Assembly (NCBI GenBank): GCA_023548195.1
Contig: JAJHZJ010000013.1
Location: 3,109,001-3,173,000, forward strand
Origin: Bettongia penicillata ogilbyi
Taxonomy: Eukaryota; Chordata; Mammalia; Diprotodontia; Potoroidae
Length of the DNA stretch: 64,000 nucleotides
Direction: 5' to 3'
Shown here piece after piece: positions 9,963 to 20,010 of this stretch. The stretch's first letter is position 1, and each line of letters begins with the position of its first letter. The notes under the pieces are model-generated. The model searched no databases and was not told the origin of the DNA. It saw only the letters and a program-made list of their open reading frames with translations. The translations under genes and the position numbers were made by a program.

Positions 9963-10284
9963 TTTGCATTTTCTACCTTATGTAATCAATAGATTGTTTT
10001 CCCCTTGAAGCATGTGTATGCCTCTGAAGCTTGCTGTATTGTTTTATTCCGTAGAGGACTTGTGATGGTCAAGTTGAGTATATTGTTTCCATCCAATGCT
10101 CACTTTGTGATACCCTTTCCTGTGACCATTTATCCTATCACAGAAATATTTTAACAAGACACATATCTTGTTCTTTGATTCCCGATTTTTTTTTGCTGGG
10201 AGCAACCTCCTATAATTTTGGTTATCAGAATCATATATTGTTTATGTTTATATTCCTGCAGAACCCCTCATAATGTCCTGTACC
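9963..10284. other. No feature recognised
   Basis: AT-rich unique-looking sequence. Confidence 0.3.
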
Positions 10285-10405
10285 TGAGAGGTAGTTGTGA
10301 TGTTATGGTAAAAAGACTGATCTCAAAGTCAGCAAGACTTGATTCAAATCTCCTCTCTGGCGTATACTGGCAAGTTGCTTAACTTCTCAGTTCCACACAA
10401 TTCTT
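10285..10405 (+). mobile_element. MIR/CORE-SINE 5' half
   Basis: 'gtgatgttatggtaaaaag', 'gacttgattcaaatctcctc' and 'ggcaagttgcttaacttctc' match the head and start of the core. Confidence 0.5.
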
Positions 10406-10539
10406 TAAGAATATGTTATGGACTAGGCCCATTGGTAGATGAAGTGGCCTCATTGGAAGTTCGTGGATGAAATCACAAATATGGTTTTGGTGTTTTTTAA
10501 AGGCTTGTTAAGTTTGTTTTGTGTAGTCAAGCTTATGAA

Positions 10540-10695
10540 ACTGTGGACGGATGCAGTAAGATACAATGAAAAGATTTTTGATTGTGAAACGAGAAGACCT
10601 GGATTTGAGTCTTGGCTTTAACAATTACTCAGTGAACCTGGGCATGTTAAAATCTCTGAGCCTCCATTTCTTTAGTTATTCCTACACTCCTGGGC
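10540..10695 (+). mobile_element. MIR/CORE-SINE 5' half
   Basis: 'taagatacaatgaaaagatt', 'agaagacctggatttgagtc' and 'ctgggcatgttaaaatctct' in SINE order. The tail is missing. Confidence 0.55.
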
Positions 10696-11040
10696 AATTA
10701 TGAGGAAAGCCCTTTGGAAACTAGCTTAGTATAGATGGCTTTGTGACTGTGAGATCCAATTTGCTTATGTGTCCTTGTCCTATTATGGTGGAAGAGAGAA
10801 GTAGGTAGGAAGAGAAGTTGGGACTGTTGTTAACACTTCCCCCTCTCAAGATATGAGAGGGACGATGATAGGAGCACGTGATGGGGTCTACCAGTTGGAA
10901 AGCTACTTGTAAATTATAATACCTCATAACTTCTAGTAGAGGGCTCAACAGGGACACTTCCCGTAGCTAAGCCCTAGAGGTAGTATTGCTGAGAGAATAA
11001 CACAGCCCTGAATTGATTGTTATTCAAGAGGCTTAATATC
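10696..11040. other. No feature recognised
   Basis: No coding signal and no repeat that I can name. Confidence 0.3.
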
Positions 11041-11044
11041 AAAG

Positions 11045-11185
11045 ATTATGGAAGAGAGCAGAGGATGTTCAGGTTGGACCTGACTTAAAATTCTGTCTCA
11101 GACACTTATTAATTGTGTGGCTGTGGACAAATCACTTAATCTTTCAGTCTCAATTTGTTCATTTATAAAATAGGGATGAGACTGA
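11045..11185 (+). mobile_element. MIR/CORE-SINE fragment
   Basis: 'tctgtctcagacacttatta', 'tggacaaatcacttaatctt' and 'ttcatttataaaatagggat'. It abuts the next SINE head. Confidence 0.55.
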
Positions 11186-11420
11186 TAGTTGGCTCAGTGG
11201 GCCTGAAGTCAAGAAGACCTCAGTTCAAATCCAGCTTCAGACACTAAGCTAAGGGTTCTAGGTGAGTCACTTACTCCAGTTTGCCTCCGTGTCCTCATCT
11301 GTAAAATGAGCTGGAGAAGGAAATGGCAAACCACTCCAACATCTTTGCCAAGAAAACCCCCAATAAGATCTTGAAGAGTTAGACATGATTTAAAATGACT
11401 GAAGCACAACAAAAATTGTC
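11186..11420 (+). mobile_element. MAR1/WSINE1-like SINE
   Basis: 'agtgggcctgaagtcaagaa', 'ctcatctgtaaaatgagctg', 'gaaatggcaaaccactccaa', then an RTE-like tail ending 'aatgactgaagcacaacaa'. Confidence 0.8.
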
Positions 11421-11559
11421 AGGCAATGTTTCCTTATGCTGAACTGAAATCTGCCTCTGTGGGTTCTAGTTTAACCCTCTGGAAACTTCCATGTCTACAC
11501 CATGACCCTTTCAAATATTTGAAGCCAGGAATAGTGTCCATGCCTAAATCTTTCCTTAG

Positions 11560-11745
11560 ATAGTGTGATATAGTAGAAAGTACACTGGACTTAGTGTCAG
11601 AAGACATAGTTGTACTTAGCAAGTCCTTGGGGCAAATCATTTAATTTCTCTAATGTTCTTCTTTCTCACAAGATTGTTATGAGCAGATTGCTTTGTAAAT
11701 CTTAATGTACTAAGTAAATGTGCACTGTCATTGTGATTCTCACCA
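11560..11745 (+). mobile_element. MIR SINE
   Basis: 'gatatagtagaaagtacact', 'ggcaaatcatttaatttctc', and the tail 'cacaagattgttatgagcag' with 'tgcactgtcattgtgatt'. Confidence 0.6.
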
Positions 11746-11849
11746 GTTCATTTAGCCGAACATTACATGACATTGTTTCCAGTTCATTTCCTTTTCTAGG
11801 GACCCTTCTCTGGATACTCTTTTATTTGTCAAATGCTTTTAGGAACATT

Positions 11850-11962
11850 TTTTTATTAATTTAATTAAATTTATTAAATTAATTAATTTAATATTAAATT
11901 AATTAATTAAATTAATATTAAATTAATTAAAATTAAATTAATATTTAATTAATTAATTAATT
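11850..11962. repeat. AT-only block of TTAATTAA palindromes
   Basis: About 110 bp built almost only from TTAATTAA, AATATTAAAT and their overlaps, so it is near self-complementary over its whole length. It lies at the 3' end of the L1 fragment that follows and may have grown from that element's A-rich tail. Confidence 0.85.
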
Positions 11963-12995
11963 TGTTTTCAGTTTTCAACAGTCACTTCCATAAGTTTTAA
12001 ATTATCTGCCTCTCCCTTCCCCACTCCCTTAACAAGACAGCATGCAATCTTAAATGGGTTCTATGCATACATTCTTATTAAACATATTTTCACATTAGTC
12101 ATGTTGCATAGAAAAATTAAAATTAATGGGAGAAACCATGAGAAAGAACAAAACAAAACATAAGACAAGAGAAAATAGTTTGCTTCATTCTGTGTTCCAA
12201 TTCCATAGTTTTTCTCTGGATGTGGATGGTATTTTGCATCGAGTCCTTTGGGAATGTTTTAGGTCCTTGCATTGTTGTGAAGGGCTAAGTCTATCAGAAA
12301 TAGTCCTTGCCCACTGTGGCTATTATTGTGTATAATGTTCTCCTGGTTCTGCTCATTTCGCTCAGCATCAGTTCATATAAATCTTTCTAGGTTTTTCCCG
12401 AAGTCTGCCTGTTCTTCATTTCTTATAGCACAATAGTATTCCATTACATTCATATACCACAACTTGTTCAACCATTCCCCAACTGATGGGCATCCTCTTG
12501 ATTTCCAGTTCTTGGTTACCACAAAAAGAGCTGCTATAAATATTTTTGTCCATGTGGGTCCTTTTCTTGTGTTTCTGATCTCTTTGGTATACAGCCCTAT
12601 AAGTGATATTGCTGGATCAAAGGGTATGCACATTTTTGTAGTCCTTTGGGTATAGTTCTAAATTGCTCTCCAGAATGGTTGGATCAGTTCACAGCTCCAC
12701 CAACAATGAATTAGTGTTCCAGCTGTCCCACATCTCCTACATTTATCATCTTCCTGTTTTGTCATGTTAGCCAGTCTGATAGGTGTGATGTGGTACCTCA
12801 GAGTTCTTTTGATTTGCATTTCTCTAATCAATAATGTTTAGAGTATTTTTTCATGTGAGTATAGATAGCTTCAGTTTTTTCCTATGAAAACTGCCTGTTC
12901 ATATCCTTGGACCATTTATCAACTGAGGAATGACTTGTATTTTTGTAAATTTGACTCAGTTCTCTATGTATTTTAGGAATGAGGCCTTTATGACA
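11963..12995 (-). mobile_element. L1 LINE 3' end with ORF2 C-terminus
   Basis: On the minus strand, 12633-12373 encodes the L1 ORF2 C-terminal region, recognised by 'CIPFDPAI', 'WTKIFIAALF', 'GCPSVGEWLNKLWYMN' and 'MEYYCAIRN'. Continuing towards 12995 the frame is broken. Below 12370 is the L1 3' untranslated region. It is a 5'-truncated, inactive copy. Relatives lie at 32100, 36885, 55030 and 59130. Confidence 0.85.
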
Positions 12996-13014
12996 GACAT
13001 CCACTTGTCAATTT

Positions 13015-13240
13015 TAAGGGACTGGACCTATAATTTTACTGATAAGGAGCTCCCCATGAGGAAGAATTTGAATATCTTCTGTATGACTTTTGGTTGAAGA
13101 GAATTCCCTGGGGTGCCTGAGAAGATAAGGGAAGGTACAATAGTCATCATGTTTCAGAGGTAGCACTTGAACCCCGATTTTCCTGACTGACTCATGCTCA
13201 GTATCTGCACCAACCAGCCTGCCTCTCAAATTTCCTAAAA
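13015..13240 (-). mobile_element. MIR-family SINE variant
   Basis: 'gtagcacttgaaccccgatt', 'ttcctgactgactcatgctc' and 'accagcctgcctctc' resemble the minus-strand MIR variant also seen at 52080-52265. Confidence 0.45.
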
Positions 13241-13385
13241 TATGACCTTGAACACTATGTTCTCTTCCGGCTCATAAATCTTATGATGAACATAACATTC
13301 CAGGTCTGGTCTGGCCTGTGCACAGTACAGTGGGGACAATCGTCTCCTTCACTCTGGGTGCCATTTTAATAGTAATAATGATTTT

Positions 13386-13645
13386 TGTTCTTCAGTCATT
13401 TCAGTCGTGCCTGACTCTTCAAGACCCCATTTAGGGTTTTCTTGGCAAAGATACTGGAGTGGTTTGCCATTTCCTTCTCCAGCTCATTTTACAGATAAGG
13501 AAACTGAGGCAAGCAAGGTTAAGTGACTTGCCCAGAGTTACTCAGGTGTTACACAGGGTCTGAGGTCAGATTTGAATTCTTGAAGATGACTCTTCCTTAT
13601 TCTGAGCTCAGCGCTCTATCCATTGTGCCACCTAGTTTCCCCTGG
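13386..13645 (-). mobile_element. MAR1/WSINE1-like SINE
   Basis: The reverse tail 'gttttcttggcaaagatact' and 'gagtggtttgccatttcctt' precede 'cattttacagataaggaaac'. The head end is 'tatccattgtgccacctag'. A small extra segment ('ctcaggtgttacacagggt') lies in the tRNA-side half. Confidence 0.8.
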
Positions 13646-13769
13646 CTTCTTATCAGGGAAACAAAACCAGGTCTCCCACATGATAGGCAGGGATATTTAC
13701 CACTTTATAAACAAGGATATGACAGCAATAATAACAGATGCATTTATATGATGATTTAGAGTTTACAAT

Positions 13770-13808
13770 TCAATGTCAAGTTTCAATGTCAATGTCAAGT
13801 TTCAATGC
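13770..13808 (+). repeat. Short tandem repeat, 'caatgtcaagttt' units
   Basis: Imperfect units of 'caatgtcaagttt' and 'caatgtcaa' in a row, next to the LINE end. Confidence 0.7.
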
Positions 13809-14490
13809 CTCCAACTGTGGCTGATCAGATCAATACAAGTTCAGAATGCTCTACCACAGATTGGGCACAAATAGTCCACATGAGCATTTGGGGTGGATAC
13901 TCTAAATTTGCACATCCTGCATTTCCCTTGAACAGTTTCAATTCTGCTTTGCTCAGAGAGCACAGTACCTTCTCTTATGTGGGAATGCCATGCTGAGCAG
14001 TCCTGTGTTAGTGTGTCTCATGTCACAGAATCAATCCTAAAGTTTTTGACAGAGACCTTAAGAGTGTTCTTGTATCACTTCTTTTGACTACCAGGTGATC
14101 ATCTGCCTTGTGTGAGTTCTCCACAAAATAGTCTTTTTGGCAAGCATACATTTTGCATTTGAACAACATGACCAGTCCATTGGGGTTGCACTCTCTGAAG
14201 CATAGTTTGAATGCTTGGCAGTTTAGTTCAAGTAAGGACCTCAGTGTCTGGTACCTTATCCTGCCAGATAATCTTTAGTATCTTCCTAAGACAATTCAAA
14301 TGGAAGTGATTCAGTTTCCTGGCATGGCTCTGGTAGACTGTCCATGTTTCACAGGCGTACAACAACGGCTCTGTAGACCTTCAGTTTGGTAGTCAGTCTA
14401 ATATCTCTTTTCTGCCATACTTTCCTTCAGAGCCTTCCAAACACTGAGCTAGCTCTGGCAATGCATGTGTCAGCCATGTGTACATCCCTA
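13809..14490 (-). mobile_element. RTE-like LINE, 3' part of ORF and 3' end
   Basis: The reverse strand is homologous to 42780-43475: 'ttggggtggatactctaaat', 'tgggcacaaatagtccacat', and 'tgctcagagagcacagtacc' is the complement of the plus copy's 'gagctctatgagcaatgcag' segment. Further on, 'gtccatgtttcacaggcgta' and 'gtagaccttcagtttggtag' complement the region coding ACETW and the residues before it. The reading frame has decayed. Confidence 0.65.
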
Positions 14491-14559
14491 GAAAGTACAC
14501 TACCCAAGGTAAGTGAACTTATCCACAATATTCAAAATTCTCCATTTGCTATAACCAAT

Positions 14560-14805
14560 GGTTCCACATGGTATGGTAGAATACCCGGCTTAGAATAAAG
14601 AATACTCATCTTCATGAGTCCAAATCCGGCCTCAGACTCCCAATAACTGTGTGACCCTGGGAAAGTCATTCAATCCTGTTTGTCTCAGGTTGCTTATCTG
14701 TAAAATGATCTAGAGAAGGAATGGCAAACAACTTTAGGATATTTGCCAAGAAAACCCTAACTGAGGCCACAAAAAGTTGAACATGAATGAATAATAATAA
14801 TAAAA
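14560..14805 (+). mobile_element. MAR1/WSINE1-like SINE
   Basis: 'catggtatggtagaataccc', 'tgaccctgggaaagtcattc', 'cttatctgtaaaatgatcta', tail 'aagaaaaccctaactgagg', ending in (AATA)n. Confidence 0.7.
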
Positions 14806-15360
14806 GCCTTATTTAATGGACAAGTTAATTTGTTTCTAGGCATTAAAGAAGATAAATATTGTTACCACCTTCTAAATTCCATCAAAACCTAATTTCCCTG
14901 GTCTAGCTACAGTTCTAGTAGTAGGGTAGGAGAACTAATTTTTTCCTTATCTCCAACATTACCATCTAACTCCAAATAGCATTTTAATGCACCTACTCAT
15001 GCATCTCATTTGGTAGGCATAGTACAAGATGAACTAAATGTGGTGTCTTCCCTTTAGGGACCATCTATAATCAAAGACATAGGACAATTCTGTAGGCAGG
15101 TAGTATTAGAATCACTTATCAAGTGACTAAGTGCTAGCATTATGTACAACCAAATGGGGTAGGCTCATGTCACGAGGTAGTAAATGAAGATGGAGTTGGG
15201 TAAAGGCAATTTTGATAGTGATGTTCTATATACAGTAGGAACTCAATAAGTGATGATGAAAGTAAATATAATTAAGGCCTTGTCAAGGAGAGGTTACTAT
15301 AATATCACAGAGAGAAATAGGCTCTAGACTAGTACAATAGCTTCAATAACTCATTTAGAG
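14806..15360. other. No feature recognised
   Basis: No coding signal. Diverged fragments of older repeats are possible. Confidence 0.3.
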
Positions 15361-15364
15361 TTAT

Positions 15365-15600
15365 TACACTATTTTATGGTTATAAAACATTTTAAGTACA
15401 TGGTTTCATTTGAGCCTTACCAAAACTGTGTGGCATAGGTAGTGCAAATATTATTACTCCCATTTTACAGGTGAAGAAACTGAGGTTCATAGAGGTTAAG
15501 GGATACACAAATTAAAAAGAATGTCAAAGCCAAGATTTGAACCCAGGTCTTTTGATTCTAAGTCTTTCCACTACACCATACTGCCTTCCTAACTTTCTTG
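15365..15600 (-). mobile_element. MIR SINE
   Basis: 'cccattttacaggtgaagaa', 'gaggttcatagaggttaagg' and 'gatttgaacccaggtctttt' in reverse MIR order. Confidence 0.7.
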
Positions 15601-15835
15601 TCTAGGAAGAAGTAGAGAAGCCAGTTAGAAGACTACTGTAATAGTTCAGAAGAGATGTAATGAAGACTCGAGTTTCAGTGGTGGCAGTGAAAATTAGAAG
15701 AGGTGATGGATAGAAAAGATACTGTGAAGGAAGAATAGTAACATGACTTGGATGACGGCATAGATGCCATCTGTGGCAAGACCAAGAGGGACATAAAAGA
15801 GGATTCCAGAATTTTAAGGTGATTGGAAAATTATG
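15601..15835 (+). mobile_element. Fragment of the unclassified long repeat seen at 55840
   Basis: 'ctgtaatagttcagaagaga' and 'agactcgagtttcagtggtg' match the region after 56230 in style and order. Confidence 0.35.
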
Positions 15836-16112
15836 ACTTCATATGTTTTGGCTTATGGATTCAACTTGCCAGAAGTTTATTCACCCCCTAAAAATTGTTC
15901 AAACCCACAGAGGTTTAGAGTAACTTCATCATAGTCTTTTTAAGTGTGGTTATGCAAGACATTCTCCAAGGCCACTTCATAAAGCTACTTTTGTCCTTGT
16001 TTGTAAAACCATTGGGGTAGTGAAAGGAAGTTTTCCTTCTGCACCTGTACAAATCCAAACAACTTTCCTACCTACCACATGATGGGGAGAATTAAGCTAA
16101 GTAGTCGTTAAA
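15836..16112. other. No feature recognised
   Basis: Unique-looking intronic sequence. Confidence 0.3.
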
Positions 16113-16322
16113 ACTAGAGGCATTGTAGATTAGTGGGAAAAGACTAGATTGGAAATCAGAAGACCTGGGTTTGATTCCAGTTCATGTGACTAGCTTTGTG
16201 ATGTTGGGCTAGTCCCTTGGCCTCAGTGGGCCTCCGTATCCTTTTCTATAAAATGAGAGAGGTGAAGTAGATGACTTCTAAGGTCCCTTCTGGCTTTAAT
16301 GCTACATACTTTTATGATCCAT
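16113..16322 (+). mobile_element. CORE-SINE with CR1/L3-type tail
   Basis: Full length: 'agaagacctgggtttgattc', 'cttttctataaaatgagaga', tail 'acttctaaggtcccttctgg' ending 'ttttatgatcc'. Confidence 0.75.
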
Positions 16323-16882
16323 TAAGTCTTCTAAAACCCTTATTAAATCTAGCTATTTGGCAAGGCTCTAGTCATAAAACAGTGGTTTACATCTAACATA
16401 GTCTTGACCTGCTCTCATTCACTTGTTCAACAGACTACTGAATATGTTTAATGCACTCTGTCTTCACCATAGGATATGTGAATAATCATAAGTATTTATG
16501 CAGTTAGGAGGTTTTGTAGTATATTGCAGATAGTTTTCTTTTGTTCTGGAATGAGAAGCGTGTCATTTCACTCAAATATTCTTGAATTTGAACTGGTCCT
16601 TATGTTGTTTCGGCCCTATTCACCGCTTGAGTTAGCATGACTACCAAAATACACATACAAGCAAGTATAAATATCTTTACATGGCATAATATCTGCACAC
16701 CTGTGTTGCCCTTGGCCTTTTATAAATCCAGGATAAAGTGTTTGTGTATCTCAGACAAGGTTAGAAGACGGCAATCCATGTATGTTTAATTGTCCATTGG
16801 CAACTTTGGGCCTCTGCTGCAAAGCTTGTCACTTGAGAAGGTTATTTAGGTGGTTCAGTGAATATGTACCAAGAGATTCACC
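16323..16882. other. No feature recognised
   Basis: Unique-looking sequence leading into the duplicated segment at 16883. Part of it may belong to the same unknown element. Confidence 0.3.
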
Positions 16883-17000
16883 AATATACAGTGAAGTATC
16901 CGCTCTCCAATGTGCTCAAGCTAGGATTAGTCCTTGCATTTCTTTGAAAACTGGCATACATTAAGGTACACTTGATGCTAAAACTCTATTGAGAATAAGA
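16883..17000 (+). repeat. Unassigned ~115-bp repeat, copy 1
   Basis: Matches 21424-21537 on the same strand. Shared blocks are 'accaatatacagtga', 'gctctccaatgtg', 'ttgaaaactggca' and 'gatgctaaaactcta'. Many differences look like CpG decay in this copy. Confidence 0.7.
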
Positions 17001-17199
17001 TTCCTTTGATGATTCAGAATGCTCTTCAGGACTGGATCATCATTATGGGCATTGACTGACTGCCGCTTTTCTAAGAATTAATGTTTTAATCAATGCTTTT
17101 ATTGTTATACCACATTCATTTCCAACTATATTTCTCCTGTGCCCTGCCAGCTGTCCTTTGTAACAAAAATCTTTAAAGAAAGAAGATGAGAAGCAATTC

Positions 17200-17345
17200 A
17201 ACAATGCATTTCTATTCAGGAAGTTCTGAGTTCTCATCCTGCCCCCAAACACTTTCTAGCTGTGTGATCCTGACCAACTCATTTACCTTGTGTATGCCTC
17301 AATTTCCTCATTTGTAAAATGAGGGCATTGAAACTTAATGACCAA
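17200..17345 (+). mobile_element. CORE-SINE fragment
   Basis: 'ctttctagctgtgtgatcct', 'tcaatttcctcatttgtaaa' and 'aatgagggcattgaaactta'. Confidence 0.6.
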
Positions 17346-17514
17346 TATGCACATTTCATGGGAATTTCCTAGTATCTATATATCTGTGTGTGTGTGTGAA
17401 TCTGTGTGTGTGTGAAGACATGGGCATGCATAGTCCAGATCTCATATTTCATTAAAGTAAGGCACTTCTAACATGGAAACTTACTTTTAGACTGTAGGTC
17501 AGCCACTCACCCGT

Positions 17515-17612
17515 GATGAAAGATTAGGTAATTTGCCCATGGTTACACAATCATTATTTGTCAGAAGCAAGACTTAAAGCCAGGCCGTCCTTCTTTGCAC
17601 CATACCTCTTGT
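17515..17612 (-). mobile_element. MIR fragment
   Basis: 'aatttgcccatggttacaca' and 'agacttaaagccaggccgtc' are the reverse core of a MIR. Confidence 0.5.
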
Positions 17613-17854
17613 TATATGTGTTTATTTTTTTAAAATCTAATAACATTACCCCCATGTCTGCCTCAGTTGCATGCAGTTCCCTAAGCACCTAGCTGCTTAC
17701 TCCTATCCTCAACTCTGCTGTTTACTTAGTCTTTGTTTCCTTCAGGGCTTCTGATATTAAACATATTTCATAGAATCTCCAAATTGAAAGGGATTTCAGA
17801 GGCCACATTGTCCAATGCAGGCTTTAATAATCAGATTTTTTTTCCTCCAAGTTT

Positions 17855-17869
17855 TGCTTTATAATTTTA
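17855..17869. repeat. HAL1 target-site duplication, left copy
   Basis: TGCTTTATAATTTTA, identical to 20840-20854. Confidence 0.9.
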
Positions 17870-18906
17870 TTTTATTTATTTATTTTTTAATTTTATTTAT
17901 TTATTTATTTATTTAATTTTTTTACATTCATTTTCACAAATTTTGGGTTCCAAATTTTCTCCCCTTTTCTCCCCTCCCCCCACCCCAATACCCCAAGCAA
18001 TCTAATTTTCCCTATCTCCAATCTGCCCTCTCTTCTGTCATCTCTCCCTTCTCTTGTCTCCATCTTCTCTTTTCTCCTGTAGGGCCAGATGACTTTCTAT
18101 TCCTCCTTAACTGTATGTCTTCTTTCCTAGTTACAACAACAATACTAAACAGTTGTTCCTAAAACTTTGAGTTCCAAATTCTCCTCATCCCTCCCTCTCC
18201 ACCCATTCCCTTTGGGACAGCAGGCAATTCAATATAGGCCATAGTGTAGTTTTGCCAATGACCTCCCTGATAGTCGTGTTGTGTAAGACTAACTGGATTA
18301 CCATCCCTCCTAACCTGCCCCTCATTGTTTCTCTTCTGTCTTTTGATCCTGTCCCTCCCCAAGTGTTGACTTCAAATTGCTCCCTCCTCCCTTTGCCCTC
18401 CCTTCCATCATCCCCCCCCTTGCAATATCTCTTTCTCCCCCACTTTCTTATACTGTAAGATAGGTTTTCATACCAAAATGAGTGTGCATTTCACTCCTTC
18501 GTTTAGTCAAATGTGATGAGGGTAAACTTCTTGTTTTTTTTTTTTTTCTCAGCTCTCCTCTTTTTCCTTCCACTAAGAAAAACTCCTACCTGCCTCTTAA
18601 ATGACATATAGTTACCCCCTTCCCTTTCCCTCCCCCTACATTTCTCTCTCACCATTTACCCTAGTTTCTTTTAAGGTATGGTCCCATCCTATTCAGTTCA
18701 ATCTGTGCTCTCTATCTCTGTATGTGTGTGCATGTGTGTATGTGTGTGCATGCGTGTACATGTGTATGTGTGGTCCCACCAACTACCCAGATACTGAAAA
18801 GTTTTAAGAGTTACAAATATTGTCTTTCCATGTAGGAATGTAAACAGTTCACTCATGGTAAGTCCCTTAAGACTTCTCTTTGCTGTTTACTTTTTCATGC
18901 TTCTTC
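17870..18906 (-). other. HAL1 3' UTR and A-rich tail
   Basis: Sense strand is rich in G and A ('gggggagggaaagggaaggg'), a property of L1 3' UTRs, and includes a (CA/CG)n stretch at 18717-18770. The tail is (TAAA)n rather than pure A. Confidence 0.8.
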
Positions 18907-20010
18907 TCATTCTTGTGTTTGAAAGTCAAATTTTCTTTTCAGCTCTGGTCTTTTCATCAAGAATGATTGAAAGTCTTCTGTTTCATTGAAAGACCATATT
19001 TTCCCTTGAAGTATTATACTCAGTTTAGCTGGGTAGGTGATTCTTGGTTTGAGTCCTAGTTCCTTTGCCTTCTGGAATATCCTATTCCACACCCTTCGAT
19101 CCCTTAATGTAGAAGCTGCTAGATCTTGGGTTATCCTGATTGTATTTCCACAGTACTGGAATTGTTTCTTTCTAGCTGCTTGCAAGATTTTTTCCTTGAG
19201 CTGGGAGTTCTGGAATTTGGCCACAACGTTCCTAGGAGTTTCTCTTTTTGGATCTCTTTCAGGTGGTGATCGATGGATTCTTTCAATACTTATTTTGCCC
19301 TCTGGTTCTAGAATGTCAGGGCAGTTTTCCTTGATAATTTCATGAAAGATGATGTCTAGGCTCTTTTTTTGATCATGAGTTTCAGGTAGTCCCATAATTT
19401 TTAAATTGTCTCTCCTGGATCTATTTTCCAGGTCAGTTGTTTTTCCCATGAGATATTTCACATTCTCTTCCATTTTTTCATTCTTTTGGTTTTGTTTGGT
19501 GATTTCTTGGTTTCTCATAAAGTCATTAGACTCCATCTGTTCCATTCTAATTTTGAGAGAACTATTTTCTTCAGTGAGCTTTTGAGCCTCTTTTTCCATT
19601 TGGCTCATTCTGCTTTTGAAAGCATTCTTCTCCTCATTGGCTTTTTGAACCTCCTTTGCCAATTGGGTGAGCCTATTTTTCAAGGTGTTAATTTCCTCAG
19701 CCTTTTTTTGGGTCTCCTTTACCAAGGTATTGACCTGTTTTTCATACTTTTGTTGCATCTCTGACATTTCTCTTCCCAGTTTTTCCTCCACCTGTCTAAC
19801 TTGCTTTTCAAAATCCTTTTTGAGCTCTTCCAGGGCCTGAGCCCACCTGCCACCCCCCTGGGGTGTCTGGGGTACTGAGGCCCTGCCCTCCACGTCTTTC
19901 CCTGATGGCAAGAATACGTCCTCATCTTCGTCAGATCCGAAGGTCAGGATCATTTGCATTTGTTGGAAAAAACTCTCTAAAGTCTTATTTTTCTTCCCTT
20001 TTCTAGGCAT
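18907..20010 (-). CDS. HAL1 ORF1 protein, intact (L1 ORF1p family RNA-binding protein)
   Basis: 367 codons without a stop or frameshift. L1 ORF1p is a trimeric nucleic-acid chaperone that coats element RNA. Residues 1-50 form an acidic N-terminus (GSDEDEDVF). Residues 55-195 are rich in K, E and Q with heptads, the trimer coiled coil. Residues 196-290 hold the RRM, starting at 'RSRRDNLKIMGLPE' and including 'IERIHRSPP' and 'VVAKFQNSQLKEKIL'. Residues 291-352 are the C-terminal domain, with 'RITQDLAASTLRDRR' and 'RITYPAKLSIILQGKIW'. The length is in the range of L1 ORF1p. The start is preceded by 'gggaaa' (A at -3). No partner ORF2 exists, so mobility would need an L1 protein supplied in trans. 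It is an element gene, not a host gene. Confidence 0.9.
   Translation of the reverse strand: MPRKGKKNKTLESFFQQMQMILTFGSDEDEDVFLPSGKDVEGRASVPQTPQGGGRWAQALEELKKDFEKQVRQVEEKLGREMSEMQQKYEKQVNTLVKETQKKAEEINTLKNRLTQLAKEVQKANEEKNAFKSRMSQMEKEAQKLTEENSSLKIRMEQMESNDFMRNQEITKQNQKNEKMEENVKYLMGKTTDLENRSRRDNLKIMGLPETHDQKKSLDIIFHEIIKENCPDILEPEGKISIERIHRSPPERDPKRETPRNVVAKFQNSQLKEKILQAARKKQFQYCGNTIRITQDLAASTLRDRRVWNRIFQKAKELGLKPRITYPAKLSIILQGKIWSFNETEDFQSFLMKRPELKRKFDFQTQE

Noticed and set aside
16883..17000. A small structural RNA gene (U1-U6, 7SK or Y RNA) for the duplicated segment
   Set aside because: No landmark of those RNAs was found in either copy.
17870..18906. Search for an L1 ORF2 downstream of HAL1 ORF1
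   Set aside because: Only 1 kb of purine-rich sequence separates the stop from the tail, with no frame over 70 codons, so no reverse transcriptase is present.
18907..19764. Plus-strand open frames across the HAL1 body (for example 19037-19345 and 19486-19764)
   Set aside because: They are antisense shadows of ORF1; hydrophobic runs arise from the complement of the K/E-rich coiled coil.
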